Of a stretch of DNA of 35,163 nucleotides, positions 13,418-20,122 are shown in pieces. Source of the DNA: a virus; IMG/VR virus record IMGVR_UViG_3300007522_000004, positions 1-35,163 of that record. The stretch is one strand, 5' to 3'. How positions within the stretch are numbered: position 1 is the stretch's first letter; each line of letters starts with the position of its first letter. The notes under the pieces are model-generated. The model did no database searches. It saw nothing but the letters and a program-made list of their open reading frames with translations, and was not told where the DNA came from. A program made the translations under genes and the position numbers.

Positions 13418-13645
13418 ATGGATAAAAGAACAGAACTTAAAAATAAAAAGGCAAAAGAGCAATGTGATATAAACGGTGTTGGCATAAGTGCTGGTTTAAT
13501 GAAGTGTAATCCTTCGTTTAATGAACAAAAAACAATTAGATACAATAGCGAAACAAAAGATGTTTTTGATGAATTAGACAACTTTTTAGGGTATGGTACT
13601 TATGATGAAAAAACTAAAACATTAAGCGTTGAGCAAAAGCATTGA
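13418..13645 (+). CDS. Hypothetical 75-aa protein with a KKxxEQCxIxGV motif
   Basis: MDKRTELKNKKAKEQCDINGVGIS... The motif KKAKEQCDINGV matches KKSNEQCAIHGV in the leftward gene 5452-5700, and the DNA is 23/25 identical over that segment. The C-terminal half (DVFDELDNFLGYGTYDEKTKTLSVEQKH) is acidic and different. Function unknown. The 34-base spacer after it holds a 15-mer also found before the ORF at 4999. Confidence 0.6.
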   Translation: MDKRTELKNKKAKEQCDINGVGISAGLMKCNPSFNEQKTIRYNSETKDVFDELDNFLGYGTYDEKTKTLSVEQKH

Positions 13646-13679
13646 TGTTAACCACTATTATCACAACTAATTTTTTAAT

Positions 13680-14066
13680 ATGACTGAACTTCTAAAGATA
13701 AAGGAAATTATAGACACCAAGTACCTCCGTGATATTTCAAAGAAAACCAAAAAAAACGGAAACCCAGACCTGTTAAAAATATACTCCAAAATTGCGAAAA
13801 TAAAAACAGCATACTCCCTGGTTCAAATCGGGAATGTAATTAATCGAGACCACGCATCAGTTATAGTTCAAATTAAGCAAGCTGATAACTTCCTTGAATA
13901 CGATAAGAATTTTATAAAACAATATAATGATGTTTTAAAAATGATTCCCGACTTCACAGAACTAAAAGATATAACAAGCAATATGATAAAGCAACGGATC
14001 AAATCACATAATTTTGAGATACGGAAATTAAAAATAGAATTGAAAAATAGAAAGGGTTGCAATTAA
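13680..14066 (+). CDS. DnaA domain IV-like DNA-binding protein
   Basis: 128 aa. Residues ~40-85 (AYSLVQIGNVINRDHASVIVQIKQADNFLEYDKNF) closely resemble the DnaA C-terminal domain, including the RDHASV version of its signature helix, which contacts the DnaA box. The AAA+ domain of DnaA is absent, so this is a stand-alone DNA-binding module with a basic helical tail (HNFEIRKLKIELKNRKGCN). It is likely to recognise phage or host origin sequences, either to start phage replication or to interfere with host DnaA. It is the last gene of the replication operon. Confidence 0.65.
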   Translation: MTELLKIKEIIDTKYLRDISKKTKKNGNPDLLKIYSKIAKIKTAYSLVQIGNVINRDHASVIVQIKQADNFLEYDKNFIKQYNDVLKMIPDFTELKDITSNMIKQRIKSHNFEIRKLKIELKNRKGCN

Positions 14067-14092
14067 TTTTACTACTTTAGCGTAAACTAATA

Positions 14093-14161
14093 AATCCTTC
14101 TCCCTTCAAGAGAGGAGAAAACAAGCAGACAAAAAAGCATCTTAAGACAGCGAGAAGGGTT
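14093..14161 (+). other. Leader with mutually exclusive hairpins before the ParB/packaging operon
   Basis: In the 108-base gap before ATG 14175, TTCTCC (14098-14103) can pair with GGAGAA (14114-14119). Alternatively AATCCTTCTC (14093-14102) can pair with GAGAAGGGTT (14152-14161; 10 bp including one G-U). The two share the same left arm, so only one can form. The second is followed by TATTTTC, a weak terminator tail. An attenuator or late-gene leader is possible. Confidence 0.4.
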
Positions 14162-14174
14162 ATTTTCAAAATAA

Positions 14175-14321
14175 ATGGCATACTACGTGAAATTACCAGA
14201 TAATTACAAAGAAGGGGATAAAATAGTGTTTGATGACAACAACAGAACAGCCTCCATTTACAACCGATTGGGAGCAATCACAACAACCATCCCCACGATA
14301 AAGGTAAACAATAGCCAATGA
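14175..14321 (+). CDS. Hypothetical 48-aa protein
   Basis: ATG 14175 to TGA 14319-14321. MAYYVKLPDNYKEGDKIVFD.. then DNNRTASIYNRLGAITTTIPTIKV is a small beta-rich protein. The stop overlaps the next ATG (ATGA), consistent with an operon. Unknown function. Confidence 0.55.
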   Translation: MAYYVKLPDNYKEGDKIVFDDNNRTASIYNRLGAITTTIPTIKVNNSQ

Positions 14322-14431
14322 GCTACAGTATAGAAGTGAAAAACAATTTAGGATGTGGCTTTTTAATTGGATTTGCCTTCGTAACTGCAATAATTATATT
14401 CATAATAATAGCTAATAAACTAATAAATTGA
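14318..14431 (+). CDS. 37-aa single-pass membrane protein
   Basis: ATG 14318 overlaps the previous stop and the TGA overlaps the TTG start of the ParB-like gene. MSYSIEVKNNLGCG is followed by a single hydrophobic helix of about 20 residues (FLIGFAFVTAIIIFIIIA) and NKLIN. The double coupling supports translation. Function unknown; a membrane peptide in front of a DNA-modification-like operon is unusual. Confidence 0.55.
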   Translation: MSYSIEVKNNLGCGFLIGFAFVTAIIIFIIIANKLIN

Positions 14432-14976
14432 AAAGCAATAAGGTAACGGACTTAACATTTGACGATAAGAATTTCAATAAGGGTACACAATACGGGAAAT
14501 CCCTTATGGAGAAATCACTTTCTAAATTTGGAGCAGGGCGTTCAATCCTGATAGATAAAAACAATAAAATAATAGCAGGAAATAAAACCACCGAGAACTT
14601 CGCGGAACTAGGACTTGAAAAAGTTACTATTGTAGATGTTAGCGGTGATACTCTTGTGGCTGTTCGTAGAAACGATATTGACTTAGATACTCCCGAAGGC
14701 AGAGAGTTTGCCCTTGCAGATAATCAAACAGCAAAGGTTAACATTGAATTTGACTTTGGAACGTTGGAAAGTGAAATTGATGAAGGTATATTGGAAGAAT
14801 GGGGAATAAATACGGACGAAGAGGATGTGAAATTAACACCAGAAGATAAAGACCTTTCAGATACATTAAAGGAAACTTTTGAGGTGATCGTTCAATGTGG
14901 CAATGAAGATGAGCAAGAAGCAGTATTTAATAAATTAACAAATGATGGTTTAGTATGCCGAGTTTTAACATTGTAA
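14428..14976 (+). CDS. ParB/sulfiredoxin-like nuclease-domain protein
   Basis: 182 aa from a TTG start at 14428, which forms a TTGA overlap with the upstream stop. The core (residues ~30-100: SILIDKNNKIIAGNKTTENFAELGLEKVTIVDVSGDTLVAVRRND, then REFALADNQTAKVNIEFD) matches the phage ParB-like N-terminal domain, including the substrate-loop region (xIxGNK) and ALADNQ. The C-terminal third (EEWGINTDEEDVKLTPEDKDL, ETFEVIVQCGNEDEQEAVFNKLTNDG) is the usual phage extension. It overlaps the ABC ATPase ORF by 22 nt, implying linked function. DNA binding, nicking or a role in base modification are possible. Confidence 0.8.
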   Translation: MKSNKVTDLTFDDKNFNKGTQYGKSLMEKSLSKFGAGRSILIDKNNKIIAGNKTTENFAELGLEKVTIVDVSGDTLVAVRRNDIDLDTPEGREFALADNQTAKVNIEFDFGTLESEIDEGILEEWGINTDEEDVKLTPEDKDLSDTLKETFEVIVQCGNEDEQEAVFNKLTNDGLVCRVLTL

Positions 14977-15653
14977 GAGAAATTGAAGCTAAAGACACCT
15001 TCAGGGTTAAAAGCGTTGTAGGCGCATTTGATTTACAAACACAACATATAAAAGAGCACTTCAAAGGCAATATAGATATTGATGGCAAGGATTGGAATGT
15101 AGGTTTAATTGTCGGTAGTTCAGGAAGTGGAAAATCCACAATAGCAAATGAAGTTTTTGGAGATTGTTTTTGTAATTTCGAATACCAAGAAAGTTCTGTG
15201 ATAGATGATATGCCGAAAGGGAAAGGAGTTAAAGATATAACGAAAGTATTTACAAGTGTGGGTTTCGCAAGCCCACCGAGTTGGTTAAAGCCTTATGGGG
15301 TATTATCTAATGGTGAACGAATGAGATGTGATTTAGCAAATGCGATATTGCAGGAAAAAGAGATTATAGCTTTTGATGAATTTACTTCAGTAGTAAATAG
15401 GGAGGTTGCAAAAACAGGAAGTTACGCAATAAGTAAAGCGGTTAGAAAATTAGACAAAAAATTTATAGCTGTAAGTTGTCATTATGATATAAAAGAATGG
15501 TTGGAGCCTGATTGGATATATGATACAGATAAACAAGAGTTTTTTTTTGTGCTGGCGAAATCAAGCGACCGGAAATTAAACTCGAAATCTATCAAGCAAA
15601 CAAAGCAGATAAAGAAAGAAATTGGAAGCCATTTAAAAAGTATCATTATTTAG
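14955..15653 (+). CDS. ABC-type ATPase, zero-frame part of an ATPase-GNAT fusion
   Basis: The zero-frame ORF is 232 aa. ABC motifs are in order: Walker A GSSGSGKST (residues 54-62), ABC signature-like LSNGERM (~117), Walker B EIIAFDEF (~136-143) and H-loop SCHYD (~174-178). No membrane domain is present, so this is a soluble ABC ATPase. After the T9 run at 15540-15548 the zero frame degenerates into Ser/Lys-rich sequence ending KSIII, whereas the -1 frame continues with excellent GNAT sequence to 16069. The natural product is therefore probably a ~371-aa ATPase-GNAT protein made by frameshifting, or the homopolymer has lost one base in the read or in the genome. Confidence 0.8.
   Translation: MPSFNIVREIEAKDTFRVKSVVGAFDLQTQHIKEHFKGNIDIDGKDWNVGLIVGSSGSGKSTIANEVFGDCFCNFEYQESSVIDDMPKGKGVKDITKVFTSVGFASPPSWLKPYGVLSNGERMRCDLANAILQEKEIIAFDEFTSVVNREVAKTGSYAISKAVRKLDKKFIAVSCHYDIKEWLEPDWIYDTDKQEFFFVLAKSSDRKLNSKSIKQTKQIKKEIGSHLKSIII
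15540..15548 (+). other. T9 homopolymer, candidate -1 frameshift or transcript slippage site
   Basis: Nine T residues are read as three TTT codons in the ABC ATPase frame, so they contain an in-frame T_TTT_TTT slippery heptamer (15542-15548). Slipping back one base gives TGT GCT GGC GAA and a frame that stays open for 173 codons with GNAT homology. A single-base miscall in the homopolymer would look the same. Confidence 0.6.
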
Positions 15654-16069
15654 ATGAGAAATTACTCAAATCAAGTAGGCAGTTTTTAGGGGTAGTTAAC
15701 GGTGAGGTTGTGGCTCATACAGGAGTTATACAATTCCCAATGAGAAAAGGATGGAAAAGAATTCATAGGTTAGTTGTTCTGCCAGATTATCAAGGAATCG
15801 GAATAGGAATGAGATTTATTAATGAGGTTTCAGAGATAGTTAAAAAAGAGGGCTTTAATGTTAATTTAACAACTACAACGCCAAGTTTAATCAATGCAAT
15901 GTGTAGGGATAAGAAATGGCTATTAAAAAGAGCGGGTAGGATGGGAAATGAATCTAAAAATTGGGCAAAATACGGAACAGGTGATAAGGTTAAAAATGAA
16001 AAAACATCTAAAAAAATGGGGAAATCAGATAGCTCAAACAGAATAACATACTCTTTTAATTTTAAGTAA
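15548..16069 (+). CDS. GNAT-like acyltransferase domain, -1 frame part of the ATPase fusion
   Basis: Open in the -1 frame from the T9 run to TAA 16067-16069, 173 aa. It begins CAGEIKRPEIKLEIYQANK, then WKPFKKYHYLDEKLLKSSRQF, GVVNGEVVAHTGVIQFP and the GNAT core HRLVVLPDYQGIGIGMRF (Q-x-x-G-x-G acetyl-CoA loop). The C-terminus is basic. An ORF from ATG 15710 would lack the first half of the domain, so it is not a credible independent start. ABC ATPase-GNAT proteins of this type recur in phages beside ParB-like and terminase genes. Relation to Mom-like GNAT enzymes that modify DNA bases is a reasonable hypothesis, but acetylation of a protein is equally open. Confidence 0.75.
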   Translation, partial: CAGEIKRPEIKLEIYQANKADKERNWKPFKKYHYLDEKLLKSSRQFLGVVNGEVVAHTGVIQFPMRKGWKRIHRLVVLPDYQGIGIGMRFINEVSEIVKKEGFNVNLTTTTPSLINAMCRDKKWLLKRAGRMGNESKNWAKYGTGDKVKNEKTSKKMGKSDSSNRITYSFNFK

Positions 16070-16086
16070 ACGACGAGGAAACGAGG

Positions 16087-16443
16087 ATGAGCAAGAAATT
16101 AGACAATCTTAAGAAAGGGGTTAAGTTCCCAATACAAGATCCCACAAAGGGAGGGCGTCCTGTATCTATACGTAACCAATTAAAAGACCTACTAGAAGCG
16201 GAAGGAAACGTAACCATGCCAGCGAATCAAGTTGTAAAGGTTAATGAAGATGGGAGCGTAGTTTTAAAACTACCTACTCAAATGCAGCTTGCAATGAAGC
16301 TATCCAGTTGGGCAATGAGCAAGAAGGGCAATGATAGCCTGAAAGCTATTCAGATGATAATGGAGCAGATAGATGGTAAGCCGAAACAAGACGTAGAGGT
16401 GACTACCAATAAAAAGAAACCCCCGAAAAAACACTTTGAGTAA
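16087..16443 (+). CDS. Terminase small subunit-like protein
   Basis: 118 aa. PTKGGRPVSIRNQLKDLLEAEG is the start seen in DUF5681-type and small-terminase-like phage proteins. It is followed by a helical middle (TQMQLAMKLSSWAMSKKGNDSLKAIQMIMEQIDGKPKQ) and a basic tail. It overlaps the large terminase by 8 nt. In this position it should recognise the packaging site and recruit TerL. Assignment is by context plus the helical pattern. Confidence 0.65.
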   Translation: MSKKLDNLKKGVKFPIQDPTKGGRPVSIRNQLKDLLEAEGNVTMPANQVVKVNEDGSVVLKLPTQMQLAMKLSSWAMSKKGNDSLKAIQMIMEQIDGKPKQDVEVTTNKKKPPKKHFE

Positions 16444-17770
16444 ACCAATAGTAACATCAAAGAAATACAAGCCCCTTTGGGATTGGTCACTAGTTGAAGA
16501 AAAGCTGGAGAAAGACACAACTAAAGAAGAACAAGACTACTATACTAAACTCTCTAAGGTTGATAAAGTGATAATGACAGGCGGGAGGTATTCAGCAAAA
16601 TCCTTCGAGGTTGCAGATTGGGCAGTCGATGGAACTATACACTACGATTATAGAATACTATACACGAGATTCACCAACGTTTCAATGAGCGATAGCGTTA
16701 TTCCAGAGATTCAAGAAAAGATAGCGATTAACCACTACGAGGATTATTTGACATTCGCAAATAATAAATACAAATCACAATGCGGCGGCGGACTAATATC
16801 GTTTAAAGGAATTAAGGCGGGATCTGGCGGACAGACGGCAAACCTAAAATCATTAAAAGATTTTAATGTACAAGTAACAGACGAAGCAGAAGAAATCCCA
16901 GACTATAAAACGTTTGAAAAGGTGTACTTCTCTATACGCTCAAATGACCGAAGAAACTTATCTATTTTAATCCTAAACCCAACCACTACAGATCATTGGA
17001 TATTTGAGGAGTTCTTTAGAAAGCGAGAAGTACCAGAGGGATTCAACGGCATTAAAGATGAAATCTTATACATTCACACAAGCTATTTAGACGTTGATAG
17101 TAGGGTAAATCCGCCTAATATAATAGCAGCATTTGAGAAGATGCGGGACAACCGCCCAAAGGATTATAACGAGATTGTCCTCGGAGGTTGGATTAGCGAC
17201 CTGCAAGGGCAACTGTACAAGCGCGAGGATGTACAAACATTCAGTATAAAGGATTTTAACCTAGAAAATGTTGAAGCTGTTGTTTGCTTCATAGATGTAG
17301 CTGATCGAGGTACAGATTCCTTGAGTATGCCAATTGGCTTTTTAGTTGGGGATTTAGTTTACATTTACGATTGGTATTTTAGCCAAGATAATCAAGACAT
17401 AACCATCCCAGAGATAGCATTTAAGTCTATTGAGAATAAGATAGAACACATGGCGGTAGAGGTGAACGGTGTAGGATTGGGCTATCTTGAAGAACTACAA
17501 AAGAATGTCGGATGTATAACATATCCCTTTAGTCAGCAGACTAATAAGCACAGCCGTATGATTCAGAATAGCGGATTTGTACGTAATTATATGGTATTCC
17601 GAGATGACTATGAGGCTGGTTCTATGTACGACAAAGCTATGCGTGAGATGTTTGCGTATATGAAAGACGATAAATTAAACAGGAAAGGCTCTTACAATGA
17701 CGATGCACCAGATAGCGCAACTGGTCTTTGGATAACGTGCAAGGATTTGTTTCCAGATAAATGGATGTAA
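16436..17770 (+). CDS. terL: Terminase large subunit (PBSX/Terminase_3 type)
   Basis: 444 aa from TTG 16436, overlapping the small subunit. The ATPase Walker A-like MTGGRYSAKS is at ~46-55 and Walker B VQVTDEAEE at ~144-152. The nuclease Asp motif CFIDVADRGTD is at ~284-294 and the late acidic site DDAPDSATG at ~421-429. Length and motif order match Terminase_3 enzymes, which cut concatemers and pump DNA into the prohead. The closest described branch includes PBSX/SPP1-type headful packagers, consistent with a circularly permuted map. Confidence 0.93.
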   Translation: MSKPIVTSKKYKPLWDWSLVEEKLEKDTTKEEQDYYTKLSKVDKVIMTGGRYSAKSFEVADWAVDGTIHYDYRILYTRFTNVSMSDSVIPEIQEKIAINHYEDYLTFANNKYKSQCGGGLISFKGIKAGSGGQTANLKSLKDFNVQVTDEAEEIPDYKTFEKVYFSIRSNDRRNLSILILNPTTTDHWIFEEFFRKREVPEGFNGIKDEILYIHTSYLDVDSRVNPPNIIAAFEKMRDNRPKDYNEIVLGGWISDLQGQLYKREDVQTFSIKDFNLENVEAVVCFIDVADRGTDSLSMPIGFLVGDLVYIYDWYFSQDNQDITIPEIAFKSIENKIEHMAVEVNGVGLGYLEELQKNVGCITYPFSQQTNKHSRMIQNSGFVRNYMVFRDDYEAGSMYDKAMREMFAYMKDDKLNRKGSYNDDAPDSATGLWITCKDLFPDKWM

Positions 17771-17782
17771 TTAATAAATAAT

Positions 17783-17983
17783 TTGTATAACTCAAAAAAA
17801 AATTGTAGTATTGCAAACAGGGTGTTGTGTCTTTGTCCGAAGAAAAAGTTTCTAGGAGAAGATTTAGTTGATGGTAAAGTACTTTGTTCTTGTGGAAATA
17901 TGAATGATTTGAGCAATGGAAAGTACTATCCAAACAAACTATCACCATCCTATCAAAGCACTCTAAATAAGAAAGGTACATAA
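17783..17983 (+). CDS. Possible 66-aa zinc-ribbon-like protein directly upstream of the portal
   Basis: Begins with TTG 17783 and ends at TAA 17981-17983. Four cysteines form CLCP (16, 18) and CSCG (35, 37), a CxC-x16-CxC pattern like a small zinc ribbon. The rest is basic. It is in the same frame as the portal and separated from it by this single stop codon, so it could be a separate gene between terL and portal or, less likely, a portal extension interrupted by a nonsense codon. Confidence 0.45.
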   Translation: MYNSKKNCSIANRVLCLCPKKKFLGEDLVDGKVLCSCGNMNDLSNGKYYPNKLSPSYQSTLNKKGT

Positions 17984-18001
17984 GGTACGACCCAAATTAA
18001 G

Positions 18002-19186
18002 CTGAGTAATTGGTTTAAAAATTTCTTTTTTGAACGTGACCGAGAAGGTAACGTCTGGTATGAAATCGGCAATAAAGATGCCGACTGGGAGCTTGGCAAT
18101 AAGCTCGACTGTTTATTAACAAATCCAGTAGCATTTCGTTGTGTCGATTTAATAAGCGACTTATTTAGCCAAGCTAAGTTCACTATTAACGATAGTGATA
18201 AACACCCAATACTAGACCGACTTAATAATCCAAACCCCTTACAATCTAAACAAGACTTTTTAAGAGAATACTTATTCTTTAAGTATGCCTATGGTTGGGT
18301 ATATCAATACCCAATAAAGCCAGAAGGGATAAAAGAGCCTAGCGCAATCTACAATCTTGACCCTTCAAAAGTAAACTACAATAGCGATTTCCCTACTCGA
18401 CTAATCTTTGAGAGTGGGGATGTCGATTCTATCAATAAAAAGCAATTCAGATACAAAGAGCAGAAGCAAGATAGAACGTTTAACGTTGAGGAGGTAATTC
18501 CGTTCTTTGATATTGCGAACGGGCTATCTGACAACTTCTTATTAACAGCACCTTCCAGACTAAAGGCAATTTCCAAAAACATTAAGAACATAAACACAGC
18601 ACTAAAGGCAGAGAGCAATGCTTTAGAGAAGGCGGGGCGCTTCATTGTTTCGTCATCTGTTAAGGGCAATGCTATCTCAAGACCGCTAGATCCAAAAGAG
18701 AAAACAGAAATAGAGAACTCATTTAAAGGTTTCGGATTAGGAAAGAGCAAGGGAAATGTGACGGTAACAACAGCAGGGCTAGACGCTATTTCATTGCACG
18801 TACCTATGACACAACTAGGAATACCAGAGAGTGTAGCCGCTAATTCAATGGTAATAATGAACACCTTTGGCGTGCCTAGAGAGTTGTACACCTTAGACAA
18901 AAGCGGTGCAACTTGGGAGAATCAAAAGACTGCCTTTGTTAATCTTGCCCAAAACGTTGTGCAAAATCAATTAGATGACTTTTGTAATTCTTACAAATCA
19001 TTCTTTGAGATTGAGGGGGATTTTAAGGCAACGCTATACCACTTGCCTATTATGCAATATATCGAAGATCAGAAAGCAGATAAAGCATTGAAGCTATCTA
19101 CTGCCATACGCAACCTCTCTGGTACGAATATAGAGCCTAATCAATTCCTAGAATCAATGGGTATTAATATTGAAAGCAATGAATAA
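18002..19186 (+). CDS. Portal protein, apparently started at CTG
   Basis: The frame is open from the TAA at 17981 to TAA 19184-19186, but there is no ATG, GTG or TTG near the beginning. CTG 18002 gives (M)SNWFKNFFFERDREGNVWYE.., a typical HK97-type portal start, and ~394 aa, a normal length. The portal core is visible: CVDLISDLFSQAKF, FLREYLFFKYAYGWVY, FFDIANGLSDNFLLTAPSRL, and the C-terminal ESMGINIESNE. An ATT (17996) is the only other near-cognate option. A gene caller limited to ATG/GTG/TTG would report only the last third (from a GTG at 18758). The portal forms the dodecameric DNA gate between terL and the protease. Confidence 0.85.
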   Translation: MSNWFKNFFFERDREGNVWYEIGNKDADWELGNKLDCLLTNPVAFRCVDLISDLFSQAKFTINDSDKHPILDRLNNPNPLQSKQDFLREYLFFKYAYGWVYQYPIKPEGIKEPSAIYNLDPSKVNYNSDFPTRLIFESGDVDSINKKQFRYKEQKQDRTFNVEEVIPFFDIANGLSDNFLLTAPSRLKAISKNIKNINTALKAESNALEKAGRFIVSSSVKGNAISRPLDPKEKTEIENSFKGFGLGKSKGNVTVTTAGLDAISLHVPMTQLGIPESVAANSMVIMNTFGVPRELYTLDKSGATWENQKTAFVNLAQNVVQNQLDDFCNSYKSFFEIEGDFKATLYHLPIMQYIEDQKADKALKLSTAIRNLSGTNIEPNQFLESMGINIESNE

Positions 19187-19304
19187 GGAGTTAAAAGATA
19201 AAATACAAAAGAAAATTGACAGCGGTGTTAAAACCGTTGGGGAGATAGATTTAGAAACGCTGAAGAAGGTGATTGATAGAAAGAAAAAAACAGTAACGAA
19301 ATGA
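19179..19304 (+). CDS. Hypothetical 41-aa basic helical protein
   Basis: ATG 19179 overlaps the portal stop and its TGA overlaps the protease ATG (ATGA). The product (MNKELKDKIQKKIDSGVKTVG.., ending KKKTVTK) is lysine-rich and helical. Tight coupling on both sides supports a real gene. Unknown role in head assembly. Confidence 0.55.
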   Translation: MNKELKDKIQKKIDSGVKTVGEIDLETLKKVIDRKKKTVTK

Positions 19305-20119
19305 TTTTTTGTAAAAGTTTAGATAAGGAGTTTAGTACAAAGGCTGAAATGTTTGCGGAATTAAAAGAACGTAAAGACGAAATCAAAGCAATTAAGAAAG
19401 CCGCTGTTAAGATGACGGACGGCATACCTTCATTTACAAGTTCTATTGATACATATACAACTAAAGGACTGACGCCCGGCAAACCTATTGAGTATGGCGA
19501 TACGGTTTATCCAGTCATTAATACAACTAAATATTTAGACAGCCACGAGGATTTACACCTTGACGGTATGTGGACTAAAAGCGCAGGCGAACAAACGGGA
19601 AAGACATACCTACTTATAAACCACGATTTGAGCGTAGGTAAAGTTATAAGCCAACCCAAAGATGTTGAGATAATTGTCAAGTCAATCCCCTGGAGGGACT
19701 TAGGCAAATCATTTGATGGAAACACAGAGGCTTTGATATTCAAGTCAAAACTAACGGAAAAGTCTAACAAAGACGGCTTTTTGGCATATAAAGACAATGA
19801 CCCTGTGGAGCATTCAATTAGGATGCAATATGTTAAGATGGAGTTAGCCATCAACACTACGGAAGAAGGTTTTGAAGCAGAAAAAAAAGAGTGGGATAAA
19901 CACTATTCAGTAATTGCCAATAAGGAGTTAGCCAATGAAATGGGTTATTTTTGGGCGGTTTATGAAGCAAAAATATACAAAGAGGGGAGTATGGTGTTAG
20001 CAGGAAGCAACGATGCCACGCCTACCTTATACGACATTGAGCCGCAGAAAAGCACTCAACAAATAGCAGCCGCTAAAGCACTGCAATCAAAGCAATTTTA
20101 TATTAATCTAAATTCATAA
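19301..20119 (+). CDS. HK97-type prohead maturation protease
   Basis: 272 aa, between portal and capsid where this enzyme is expected. The S78-like core is visible as INHDLSVGKVISQPKDVEIIVKSIPWRDLGKSFDG (around 110-150), with a conserved His, then a Ser-containing SIRMQYVKMELAIN segment (~183-197). The N-terminal TYTTKGLTPGKPIEYGDTVYPVINT region is typical of Bacteroidota phage versions. It would cleave the capsid delta domain during maturation. Exact catalytic residue assignment is tentative. Confidence 0.78.
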   Translation: MIFCKSLDKEFSTKAEMFAELKERKDEIKAIKKAAVKMTDGIPSFTSSIDTYTTKGLTPGKPIEYGDTVYPVINTTKYLDSHEDLHLDGMWTKSAGEQTGKTYLLINHDLSVGKVISQPKDVEIIVKSIPWRDLGKSFDGNTEALIFKSKLTEKSNKDGFLAYKDNDPVEHSIRMQYVKMELAINTTEEGFEAEKKEWDKHYSVIANKELANEMGYFWAVYEAKIYKEGSMVLAGSNDATPTLYDIEPQKSTQQIAAAKALQSKQFYINLNS

Positions 20120-20122
20120 AAA

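Noticed and set aside
15710-16069. Independent 119-aa GNAT gene starting at ATG 15710
   Set aside because: It would begin in the middle of the GNAT domain, while the same frame upstream to 15548 encodes the missing first half; frameshift fusion explains it better.
17637-17981. Minus-strand ORFs opposite the end of terL and the zinc-ribbon-like gene
   Set aside because: Low-complexity sequences opposite real or better-supported genes, with no leader or promoter signals.
18376-18900. Minus-strand 174-aa ORF
   Set aside because: Lies antisense to the portal frame, which has clear portal motifs; it is a shadow ORF.
19507-19857. Minus-strand 116-aa ORF opposite the prohead protease
   Set aside because: The plus-strand frame has protease motifs and operon coupling; the antisense frame shows none.
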